From Acidimicrobiales bacterium (lineage in GTDB: Bacteria; Actinomycetota; Acidimicrobiia; Acidimicrobiales; Palsa-688): DNA of 19,089 nucleotides. How positions within the stretch are numbered: position 1 is the first letter of the stretch; every line of letters starts with the position of its first letter. Made by a program: the position numbers and the translations under genes. The notes beneath the pieces were generated by a model that ran no database searches, had not been told where the DNA came from, and was given only the letters and a program-made list of their open reading frames with translations. Shown piece after piece: positions 1 to 6,579 of the stretch. Where the stretch lies: assembly GCA_019241495.1 (NCBI GenBank), contig JAFAWZ010000296.1, forward strand, positions 1 to 19,089, written 5' to 3'.

Positions 1-780
1 CGGCTGCGAAAGCTGTCGTTCACGGGGTCGACGGAGGTAGGCAAGAAGCTCATCCAGTCGTCGGCCGATCAGGTCCTGCGGGTGTCGATGGAGCTGGGGG
101 GCAACGCGCCGTTCCTGGTGTTCGCAGACGCGGACCTGGACGCCGCGGTGGAAGGAGCGGTGCTGGCCAAGATGCGCAACGGCGGCGAGGCATGCACCTC
201 CGCCAACCGCTTCCATGTCGAGAATTCCGTGGCCGAAGAGTTCGCCGATCGCCTGGCGACGCGCATGGGGGCGTTGAGGGTGGGCCGGGGAACCGAGGAT
301 GGAGTCGGGATGGGTCCGTTGATCGACGACCGGCAGCTGGCGGCGGTGGTGTCACTCGTGGACGAGGCCATCTCGCGAGGCGCAAAGGTGCGCTGCGGTG
401 GGTCGGCCCTCCCAGGCCCGGGCCACTTCTACCCACCGACGGTGCTGTACCCGGTTCCCCGCCGGGCGCAACTGCGCCGGGAGGAGATATTCGGCCCGGT
501 GGCCCCTATCTTCTCGTTCGACTCGGAAGAGGAGGCGGTGGCGGACGCCAACGACACCGAATACGGGTTGGTGGCCTACCTCTACACCCGCGATCTGGAC
601 CGGGCGGTGCGCGTCTCGGAGGCCATCAAAGCGGGCATGGTGGGCATCAACCAGGGGGTGGTGTCGAACCCGGCCGCCCCCTTCGGCGGGGTCAAGCAGT
701 CGGGCTACGGCCGGGAAGGAGGCCGCGAGGGCATAGACGAGTATCTCGACGTCAAGTACCTGAGCCTCCGAGCCACCTAA
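1..780 (+). CDS. Aldehyde dehydrogenase, succinate-semialdehyde dehydrogenase-like (5' truncated by window edge)
   Basis: NAD(P)-dependent oxidation of an aldehyde to the acid; the sequence style is closest to succinate-semialdehyde dehydrogenases, but the substrate is inferred. The frame is open from base 1, so about 259 C-terminal residues of a roughly 480-residue enzyme are present and the start lies outside. Visible: the FTGSTEVGK cofactor-region motif (about nt 19-45), MELGG with the general-base Glu at nt 91-93, and GEACTSANR with the catalytic Cys at nt 193-195. The usual EEIFGPV motif (about nt 481-501) and the C-terminal PFGGVKQSGYGREGG block are also there. The catalytic core is intact. 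Its TAA stop overlaps by 4 nt the TAG stop of the convergent phosphatase-like gene, so the two transcripts must overlap at their 3' ends. Confidence 0.93.
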   Translation, partial: RLRKLSFTGSTEVGKKLIQSSADQVLRVSMELGGNAPFLVFADADLDAAVEGAVLAKMRNGGEACTSANRFHVENSVAEEFADRLATRMGALRVGRGTEDGVGMGPLIDDRQLAAVVSLVDEAISRGAKVRCGGSALPGPGHFYPPTVLYPVPRRAQLRREEIFGPVAPIFSFDSEEEAVADANDTEYGLVAYLYTRDLDRAVRVSEAIKAGMVGINQGVVSNPAAPFGGVKQSGYGREGGREGIDEYLDVKYLSLRAT

Positions 781-1814
781 GGAGAGGGAGTGAGCAATCG
801 CCGCCGCAGCTCAGCCGGAACGGCCGGGTCGGCGCCGCCGGGGCCGGTCAGGTAGGCATCGAAGTCCCCGTAGCGGTCCCTGACGGTGCGCAGAGCCGCC
901 TCCATGGCCCAGCGGGGGGCCCGGACGATACCGGCCAGTACCTCCGGTGGGAGCTGACGCCGGGCCCCTAGCCGGGCCAGGCTCTCCTTGACCCGCTCGG
1001 TGTTGCGGTACCGGCCGGTCAGCTCGTAGTCGGCGAGGATGTCGTCCTCGGCTATCCCCAGGATCTCCAGGAGGACGGCGGCCACCAGGCCGGTGCGGTC
1101 CTTGCCCGCCATGCAATGGACCACGGCGGGCAGGCAAGCCGGATCGGCGAGGCCGGTGAGTATCTGCCCGAAAGCAGGAGCGGCCCGGTCGATGACCCGG
1201 GTGTAGAGCCGCGCCAGGATGGCCTCCCCGTCGGCCAGGTCGGCGCCGTCACCCGCTGGATCGTCGGGGTCTCCACTGATGAGGGGCACGACCCGGAGGT
1301 CCAGGTCGGGCCGGATGTGGTCGGGAATGCGGTTCGGGTTGGTCGTGCGCTCGAGGTCGGACCGCAGGTCGTAGACGGTGACGATGCCGAGCCCGGCGAA
1401 CTGCTCGACATCCGCCTCCTCGAGCACCAAAGCGTCAGACCGGAAGACTCGGCCCCACCGGACGGTCCCGCCGTGGCGGCTGCGGTAGCCACCGAGATCC
1501 CGGAAGTTGACCGGACCGGCCAGCCCCACGTTGCGCTCCCCGGCCACCGTGGCCCCTCCCCCGCCGGCCGGGCCGACCGACACGTAGACCCGCCCGGGAC
1601 GAGGTCCGGTAAGGACCGCTTGGCCGACGGTAGCGTCCAGGGTGACGGCGTGCTCATGGTCCAAGCCGTCGGGCGATCCTCCCCAGGCCAGCTCGACTCG
1701 ATCGCAGTCGCCGGCGATCCGCCACGACACGACAAGGGCGGCGTCGGCCCGGCGAGCCACGACCACGTCGGTGATCACCGCGGTTCGGCCCGGGTAGGGG
1801 TGTCGCTCACTCAC
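777..1814 (-). CDS. Tyrosine-phosphatase-like protein (Y_phosphatase3 type) with N-terminal beta domain
   Basis: Probable protein-tyrosine or phosphoinositide phosphatase of the Y_phosphatase3 group. The Cys-phosphate P-loop HCMAGKDRTG lies at residues 233-242, with nucleophile Cys234 and Arg240. The family signature GPVNFRDLGGY lies at 100-110, and RVFRSDAL follows at 122-129. Residues 1-95 precede the catalytic domain and look like a small beta/Fn3-like domain (alternating VVSW, VELAW, VYVSV strands). The GTG start at 1814 gives 345 aa; there is no strong ribosome site before it. It sits 48 nt after the CoA-transferase-like gene and is probably the last gene of the egtB-egtD transcript. No signal peptide or membrane segment is visible, so it is probably cytosolic. 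The substrate is unknown. Confidence 0.85.
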   Translation of the reverse strand: MSERHPYPGRTAVITDVVVARRADAALVVSWRIAGDCDRVELAWGGSPDGLDHEHAVTLDATVGQAVLTGPRPGRVYVSVGPAGGGGATVAGERNVGLAGPVNFRDLGGYRSRHGGTVRWGRVFRSDALVLEEADVEQFAGLGIVTVYDLRSDLERTTNPNRIPDHIRPDLDLRVVPLISGDPDDPAGDGADLADGEAILARLYTRVIDRAAPAFGQILTGLADPACLPAVVHCMAGKDRTGLVAAVLLEILGIAEDDILADYELTGRYRNTERVKESLARLGARRQLPPEVLAGIVRAPRWAMEAALRTVRDRYGDFDAYLTGPGGADPAVPAELRRRLLTPSP

Positions 1815-1862
1815 GTGATGCTACGGTCCGGCCCCGACCGAGGGGCGGTCCCCGCCGGACGT

Positions 1863-3059
1863 TCACCCCGCTGTAATCGGAAGGTCATGTGAGGAGCGCA
1901 GCCCGTCGCGGTGGTCGGGGGCGGCCACCTCGATCAGCCGCCTGGCTCGCTCCGAGTCCGTGCAGCCGCGAAGATCGGCCACCCCGAACTCGGTGACGAC
2001 CACGTCCACGTCGCTGCGGGGCGTGGTGACCACCGACGGGCGGGCGACCACGGTCGACGCCGATCCGGCGGTGGCGGGCAGGGCGACGATGGAGAGGCCG
2101 CCGGGAGAGCGGGCCGCCCCGGCTGCGAAGTCGGGATGACCGCCCGGACCCGAAACCAGCCGGCCCCCGGCCACCTCGACGTTGGCCGCCCCATCCAACC
2201 CCACCTGGAGGGCGGTGTTCACGGCCACGAACCGCTCGAAGCCGGAAATGGCGGTGAGATCGTGGGTGTAGCTGATGGGGCGCAGCTGCAATCGACCAGC
2301 GTCCACCATGGCCGTCAGGCGCGGGCCGCCCCACAGATAGGCAGCGCACGCCTCGCCTACCAGCAGCCCTCGATCGGCCAGATCGGCCAGCTCCTCGGTG
2401 ACCAGCCCGGAATGCACCCGCACCGGCTTGTCCAGGGCGGCCACCACCGAGGCTCCGATCATCCCGGGGCCCCACTGGATGGTCGCCCCGTCGGGGATGA
2501 GCCCGGCGACGAGGCGGCCGATCTCCTGGTGGGCCGGCCCGGCCCGGTGGGTGGGCGGCGGGTCGGGTGGGTCAGCCCTCTCGATGACACCGATCACCCG
2601 GCATTCAGGCAGGGCCGGGGCGCGCCGGGGAGGCAACCCCGGCCACCGTTCGATGACCACGCCCCTGACCGCGGCGCAGGCCGCGACCTCGGCGAACCCC
2701 GGACTGCCCGCCAGCCGCCAGTGAGGCGCGCCTCCACCGAACCGGCGGTCCTCGAAGGCCCCGACGACGGCCACGTCGGGGCGGAGCCGGCCCATGAGAA
2801 GCCGGGGAATGGCGGAAAGTCGAGTGGCGATCGGCCTTACCGTGCCGGCCGCCACGGCCTGGCGCAGGCCGGGACCGATCATGACCGAGGTAACCGGAAC
2901 ACCGGGTGAGGAGATCCAATCCGGACGGCGCACCACCCAGCCCGTGAGAACCTCCAACTGCTCATCGGGTGGTAGGGCGAGCACCGCGGCGAGCGTGGCA
3001 GGCGCCGGCAGGGGTCCGTCGGGGCCGTCCGCCAGGACGGCCAGGCATCGTGGGCTCAA
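1863..3059 (-). CDS. Acetyl-CoA hydrolase/CoA-transferase family protein with atypical active site
   Basis: Member of the acetyl-CoA hydrolase / 4-hydroxybutyrate CoA-transferase family, 398 aa. The C-terminal domain is clear: GGHPDFAAGAARSPGG at 307-322 and VVTEFGVADLRG at 354-365, then a DxRDGL-type ending. The N-terminal half is more diverged. At the segment where characterised family members carry the catalytic Glu (N-x-A-[IL]-E-x-D-L), this protein reads NTALQVGLDG (281-290), with Gln285 in place of Glu, so normal glutamyl-CoA chemistry is doubtful. The start is TTG at 3059, chosen because TTGA joins it to the egtD stop (4-nt overlap), implying translational coupling. Its substrate and its role beside ergothioneine genes are unknown. 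It could be a CoA-binding protein that has lost transferase activity. Confidence 0.8.
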   Translation of the reverse strand: MSPRCLAVLADGPDGPLPAPATLAAVLALPPDEQLEVLTGWVVRRPDWISSPGVPVTSVMIGPGLRQAVAAGTVRPIATRLSAIPRLLMGRLRPDVAVVGAFEDRRFGGGAPHWRLAGSPGFAEVAACAAVRGVVIERWPGLPPRRAPALPECRVIGVIERADPPDPPPTHRAGPAHQEIGRLVAGLIPDGATIQWGPGMIGASVVAALDKPVRVHSGLVTEELADLADRGLLVGEACAAYLWGGPRLTAMVDAGRLQLRPISYTHDLTAISGFERFVAVNTALQVGLDGAANVEVAGGRLVSGPGGHPDFAAGAARSPGGLSIVALPATAGSASTVVARPSVVTTPRSDVDVVVTEFGVADLRGCTDSERARRLIEVAAPDHRDGLRSSHDLPITAG

Positions 3060-4021
3060 CGGGCCAGGGTCAGCAGGAAGTCACCGTCGGGATCGGTCCA
3101 ACTCCCTGAGGCGGTGAGCCCGGCGGCCGCCAGCTCCCCCGGCAGAAGTCGGCGGTCGAATTTGGCCGATATCTCGGTGAGGAGCTCCTCTCCCTCCTCG
3201 AGATCGACCACCAGGTCGAGCGCGCTCACCTCGACCCGATGCGCCTCCAGAGATCGCAGCCGCATCTCGATCCACCGCTCCTCTGTGTTCCAGACCGCCT
3301 TGTGCTCGAAGCGGCTCGGGTCGAAGTTGGCGTTGAGCGCGTGGTTGAGCACCGACAGGACATTCAAATTGAAAGCCGCAGTGACGCCCTGGGCGTCGTC
3401 GTAGGCGGCGAGCAAACGGGCCGGATCTTTGTCCAGATCGGCGCCGATCAGCAAACGGTCCTCGGGCCGCATGGCGTTGCGGAACTCGGTGAAAAGCAGC
3501 CCGCGCTCGGGTGGCGTGAAGTTGCCGATCGTGCTGCCGAGGAAGGCCCACAGCTGGCGGCCCGCGGCGGGCAGCTTGGTGAGATGCGAGCGGAAGTCGC
3601 CCACCACGGCGTGCACCTCGACGTCGTAGCGCTCCCCCAGCTCTGAAGCGGCTTCTCGCAGGACCTCCTCGCTGATGTCGAGCAGGGTCACGGCACGCAG
3701 GTTCCCCGATGCGGCCATGGCGTCGAGGAGCAGCCTGGTCTTCTCCGATGTCCCCGACCCGATCTCGACCAGGGTGTCCGCGCCCGCTTGGTCCACGATC
3801 TCCGCCGACCGTTCGGCCAGGATGGCCCGCTCGGCCCGCGTCAGGTAGTACTCGGGCAGCCGGGTGATCTCGTCGAAAAGGCGACTGCCGACCTCGTCGT
3901 AGAACCAGACGGGGGGTATGGACTTCGGATTGGAGGTAAGGCCGGACCGGATGTCGTCCTCCATGGCCAGCCGCCGGCCCGAGGGCGTGACGAGCACCTC
4001 TACTGTCGCGTTTTGACCCAC
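3056..4021 (-). CDS. egtD: L-histidine N-alpha-methyltransferase EgtD
   Basis: Makes hercynine by three SAM-dependent methylations of histidine, the first committed step of ergothioneine synthesis; cytosolic. It is 321 aa, the usual length. The SAM site IGSGTSEKTR lies at 87-96. Substrate-site residues known from mycobacterial EgtD are all present, one position later here: Tyr57 or Tyr58-Tyr59 in LPEYY, Asn167 in STIGN, Tyr207 in AYDDA, and Glu283 and Ser285 in LTEIS. The GTG start at 4021 is supported by an AAGGA ribosome site 10 nt upstream and by the 17-nt gap after egtB. It overlaps the next gene as TTGA. It lies in one operon with egtB, which supplies the following step. Confidence 0.96.
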   Translation of the reverse strand: MGQNATVEVLVTPSGRRLAMEDDIRSGLTSNPKSIPPVWFYDEVGSRLFDEITRLPEYYLTRAERAILAERSAEIVDQAGADTLVEIGSGTSEKTRLLLDAMAASGNLRAVTLLDISEEVLREAASELGERYDVEVHAVVGDFRSHLTKLPAAGRQLWAFLGSTIGNFTPPERGLLFTEFRNAMRPEDRLLIGADLDKDPARLLAAYDDAQGVTAAFNLNVLSVLNHALNANFDPSRFEHKAVWNTEERWIEMRLRSLEAHRVEVSALDLVVDLEEGEELLTEISAKFDRRLLPGELAAAGLTASGSWTDPDGDFLLTLAR

Positions 4022-4038
4022 AGCTCACATTTCCTTGG

Positions 4039-5304
4039 TCAGATGTCCTTGGCCAGGCGCACTCCGGTGAACGGCCAGCGGACCGCCGGAGGGAAGAAGT
4101 TGCGGTAGGTGCCGCGAATGTGGCCGGGAGGGGTGGCGCAGCAACCCCCGCGAAGGACGTGCTGGTTGACCATGAACTTGCCGTTGTACTCGCCGACGGC
4201 GCCTGTGGCCGGTCGGAACCCGGGGTAAGGCAGGTAGGCGGACGCGGTCCAGGCCCAGGCCTCACCGTAGAAGGACGGTGCGGGCTGGGGCCGGGGATGG
4301 ACGTAGTCACGGCCGGACAGCTGCCCGTTTACAGGTTGCCCGGCCGCCGTCACCTCCCACTCGAACTCGGTCGGCAGACGGGCCCGGGCCCAGGTGGCGA
4401 AGGCGTCGGCCTCGTAGTAGCTCACGTGGCAGACCGGCTCGGCGGGGTCGACCGGGCGGCGCCCGTGCAAGGTGAAGACGGTCCACGCATCGTCATCGCA
4501 GCGCCAGTACAGCGGGGCGTCCCACCCACCCTCGTTGACGGCCGCCCAGCCGTCGGACAGCCACAGACCGGCCGTGCGGTAACCCCCGTCGTCGATGAAC
4601 TCGAGCCACTCCCCACATGTCACCAGTCGATCGGCCAGCCCGAACGGCTGGAGGAGAACTTCGTGGCGGGGCCCTTCGTTGTCGAAAGAAAACCCGGGAC
4701 GGCTGTGGCCGACCGCGACCACCCCCCCGTCGCACCTGGTCCAGCTCACTGCTGCCTGGGTCCGTGGAGCCGGTTTGGCGGGGCGCCGGGGGTAGGCGTA
4801 GGGGGGATCGAGGGGACTCATGGACAGCACGTGCTTGATGTCCATGAGGAGCAGTTCCTGATGTTGTTGTTCGTGATGCAGGCCCAGGTCGACCAGGTAC
4901 GAGATCCGATCGTCGAGGTCCCGGGTAAGCAGGCGCGCCATGTGCTCGTCGACGTGGTGGCGATAGGCGGCGATCTCGCCTGTTCCGGGGCGGGAGACGC
5001 AGCCCCGCTGAGACCGGGTGTAGCGGGGCCCGACCGCCTCGTAGTACGAGTTGAAGAGGAAGCCGTAGTCACGGTGGAAGGGCCGGTACCCCGGCAGGTA
5101 GGCCTGGAGCAGGAACGTCTCGAAAAACCAGCTGGTATGGGCCCGATGCCACTTGGTCGGGCTCACGTCGGGCATCGACTGGACCGTCTGGTCCTCCGCC
5201 GAGAGCGGAGCCGCCAGGTACTCGGTGAACGCCCTCACCTCGCCGTAGCGCTCCCGGAGGTCGAGTGCCGACGGGGCGGCCTGGTCGTGGACGACTGCGC
5301 TCAT
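4039..5304 (-). CDS. egtB: Ergothioneine sulfoxide synthase EgtB (TIGR03440-like type)
   Basis: Non-haem iron enzyme that joins hercynine to a sulfur donor (gamma-glutamylcysteine or cysteine, depending on the clade) using O2. It is 421 aa. The N-terminal DinB-like domain (about 20-165) holds the likely iron ligands: His53 or His56 in KWHRAHTSWFFE, plus His144 and His148 in HHEQQHQE. The C-terminal FGE-sulfatase domain spans about 190-421, with VSYYEADAFATWA, LPTEFEWE, LRGG and a YRNFFPP block. The ATG at 5304 is chosen over an upstream in-frame TTG (5370): AAGG sits 6 nt before it, and the leader ORF stop overlaps it as ATGA. The NSYYEAVG segment (85-92) and the C-terminal GEYNGKFMVNQ resemble the non-mycobacterial EgtB type, so free cysteine may be the donor (inference). 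No egtA or egtC is adjacent. Confidence 0.95.
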   Translation of the reverse strand: MSAVVHDQAAPSALDLRERYGEVRAFTEYLAAPLSAEDQTVQSMPDVSPTKWHRAHTSWFFETFLLQAYLPGYRPFHRDYGFLFNSYYEAVGPRYTRSQRGCVSRPGTGEIAAYRHHVDEHMARLLTRDLDDRISYLVDLGLHHEQQHQELLLMDIKHVLSMSPLDPPYAYPRRPAKPAPRTQAAVSWTRCDGGVVAVGHSRPGFSFDNEGPRHEVLLQPFGLADRLVTCGEWLEFIDDGGYRTAGLWLSDGWAAVNEGGWDAPLYWRCDDDAWTVFTLHGRRPVDPAEPVCHVSYYEADAFATWARARLPTEFEWEVTAAGQPVNGQLSGRDYVHPRPQPAPSFYGEAWAWTASAYLPYPGFRPATGAVGEYNGKFMVNQHVLRGGCCATPPGHIRGTYRNFFPPAVRWPFTGVRLAKDI

Positions 5305-5387
5305 CGGCGACCTTCTCCGTTTCGTTCGGGGGGTTTCCGGCTTCTCACGTCGACACGAAGGCGCCGGCAAAGCACCTCCGGCATCAC
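5301..5387 (-). CDS. Putative 28-aa leader peptide (uORF) upstream of egtB
   Basis: A short ORF reads GTG-ATG then codes for PEVLCRRLRVDVRSR and a basic tail, ending at TGA 5303-5301. The stop overlaps the egtB start as ATGA. A strong GGAGG lies 8 nt before the GTG (11 nt before the ATG). It has one Cys codon (5369-5367), followed by RRLRVDVR, which resembles the RR-x-x-VD-x-x-R core of actinobacterial cysteine-responsive leader peptides as I remember them. I infer translational attenuation or coupling control of egtB. It differs from the polycysteine leaders of mycobacteria in having a single Cys. Chance is possible for so short an ORF, but the ribosome site, motif and exact overlap together argue for translation. 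Confidence 0.55.
   Translation of the reverse strand: MMPEVLCRRLRVDVRSRKPPERNGEGRR
5356..5380 (-). promoter_or_regulatory. Possible leader hairpin (attenuator candidate)
   Basis: On the minus-strand RNA, CGGAGGUGC (5380-5372) can pair with GCGCCUUCG (5364-5356), giving 9 bp including two G-U pairs with a 7-nt loop that contains most of the leader's Cys codon. The CCUUC of the right arm (5361-5357) could instead pair with GAAGG (5315-5311), the egtB ribosome site. Two exclusive pairings with the Cys codon between them fit an attenuation switch. In GC-rich DNA such stems also arise by chance. Confidence 0.3.
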
Positions 5388-5395
5388 GCTACCCG

Positions 5396-5400
5396 CCTCC
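5396..5400 (-). promoter_or_regulatory. Strong ribosome binding site of the egtB leader ORF
   Basis: GGAGG on the minus strand lies 8 nt before the GTG and 11 nt before the ATG of the short ORF. It is a stronger Shine-Dalgarno match than most of the long genes here have, which favours real translation of the leader. Confidence 0.55.
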
Positions 5401-5465
5401 TGGCGCTACATAAACGTCAGCTGTGGGGAGGCCAGCCGCCCGCAGCCGCTCGACTGCCGGTTCAG

Positions 5466-6140
5466 CTACCGGTCCAGCTGCTGAGTAGTGCTGGGCTTGG
5501 TGCCGTGGCGCACCGCGTAAACGGCGGCTTCAGTACGGCGCTTCATGCCCAGCTTGGACAAAAGGTTCGAGACGTAGTTCTTGATCGTCTTCTCGGCCAG
5601 GTACATCGCGTCGGCAATCTGGCGGTTGGTCTTGCCCTCGGCTATCAGCTCGAGGATCCTCTGCTCCCGGGGGGTCAGCTGATCGGTCGGCTCGTCGTGT
5701 CGCCTGGCGTGCATGCGCTCCATGACCTGTGTGGTGAGCGCTGGATCGAGCAGCGAATGCCCGGCTGCCACCCGGCGGACGTCTCTGACCAGGTCCGATC
5801 CGCGGACCTCTTTCAACACGTAGCCGGATGCCCCGGCCATGATGGCGTCGAAGATGGCCTCCTCTTCGGAGAACGAGGTGAGCATCAAACAAACGATCCC
5901 GGGGTCGCGAGAGCGCACCTCCCGGCAGACCTCGATCCCGTTGCCGTCCGGCAGCCGGACATCGAGGACAGCGATCTGCGGCTTCAGACGGGGGATGAGC
6001 TCGATGGCCTCGGCCGCGGTGCCCGCCTCCCCCACTATTTCAAGCCTGTCGTCGGACTCCAGCAGACTACGTAGCCCTTCCCGTACGACCTCGTGGTCAT
6101 CGAGGAGGAACACGGTGACCTTCGCCTCAGAGCTGTCCAT
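5466..6140 (-). CDS. NarL/LuxR-family response regulator, DevR/DosR-like
   Basis: DNA-binding response regulator of 224 aa. The receiver domain (about 7-125) has the acidic pair Asp14-Asp15, phospho-acceptor Asp60 in VLDVRLPDGNG, Thr88 and Lys110. The LuxR-type HTH (about 152-212) reads LTPREQRILELIAEGKTNRQ onward, with AEKTIKNYVSNLLSKLGM as recognition region. Receiver and HTH are both very close in pattern to mycobacterial DosR (LDVRLPDGNGIE, AEKTxKNYVS). The ATG at 6140 is preferred because it gives the normal N-terminus; a GGGAGG lies only 2 nt before it, and an in-frame GTG at 6167 is the alternative. It is the last gene of the kinase, unknown protein and regulator operon. Its targets are not visible; no good DosR box stands before its neighbours. 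Confidence 0.92.
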   Translation of the reverse strand: MDSSEAKVTVFLLDDHEVVREGLRSLLESDDRLEIVGEAGTAAEAIELIPRLKPQIAVLDVRLPDGNGIEVCREVRSRDPGIVCLMLTSFSEEEAIFDAIMAGASGYVLKEVRGSDLVRDVRRVAAGHSLLDPALTTQVMERMHARRHDEPTDQLTPREQRILELIAEGKTNRQIADAMYLAEKTIKNYVSNLLSKLGMKRRTEAAVYAVRHGTKPSTTQQLDR

Positions 6141-6193
6141 CGCCTCCCAGCCGCCTTTCCCATCCACGCCTCCCGATCCAGGCGCCTTCTTGC

Positions 6194-6562
6194 TCAGGCG
6201 CCCCCCAACGCGGCAGCGAGGGAGGGTAGCCGGTCGGCCAATCTCCGTTCGGTGTCATGGCGGACCAGCGGGCCCGCCCCCACACCCAGCATGTCATGTG
6301 GGACGGCCATCCGTTCGCACAGCCGGATAAGCGAGACGTCATAGGCCAAGTAGCTGGCCAGACGGCCTGAGGCGTCGCCCCCCGAATCGAGGTCGGCCCG
6401 ACAGGAGAGCGCGTGGGTCACAAGATCGGCGACCGACCCGCGGCCAGCCTCGTCTTCGTCCAAGGCCATGCGCAACATCTCCGAATAGACACTCACTCCG
6501 CGCCATGATCCTCGGGCTTTGGTCACCGTAACAGGGCCCAAGGTCCCAAGGTCCGCCGACAT
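6194..6562 (-). CDS. Small uncharacterised protein between kinase and response regulator
   Basis: I do not recognise this protein. From ATG 6562 it has 122 aa. It is mostly helical-looking and acidic in the first half (ALDEDEAGRGSVADLV), with a segment SYLAYDVSLIRLCERM around the middle and a Leu/Ala-rich end. There is no signal peptide, membrane segment or metal motif. It lies 17 nt after the kinase stop and 53 nt before the regulator start, so it should be co-transcribed with both. A longer in-frame start at 6607 would run into the kinase gene and is less likely. By position it could be an accessory or connector protein of the two-component system; that is inference from context only. Confidence 0.7.
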   Translation of the reverse strand: MSADLGTLGPVTVTKARGSWRGVSVYSEMLRMALDEDEAGRGSVADLVTHALSCRADLDSGGDASGRLASYLAYDVSLIRLCERMAVPHDMLGVGAGPLVRHDTERRLADRLPSLAAALGGA

Positions 6563-6579
6563 GCCTACGCCGGCGCGCG

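Noticed and set aside
192..971. Long overlapping ORFs on both strands within the aldehyde dehydrogenase and elsewhere.
   Set aside because: They are low-complexity R/P/G-rich translations of alternative frames, typical of high-GC shadow ORFs without any family motif.
5305..5370. Longer EgtB start at TTG 5370 adding 22 basic residues.
   Set aside because: No homology in the extension; the ATG at 5304 has a better ribosome site and the uORF overlap.
6531..6550. DosR-box-like sequence on the minus strand (GGGACCTTGGGCCC core) at the start of the small unknown gene.
   Set aside because: By my count only 12 of 20 positions match the DosR consensus, and the site lies in coding sequence; too weak to call.
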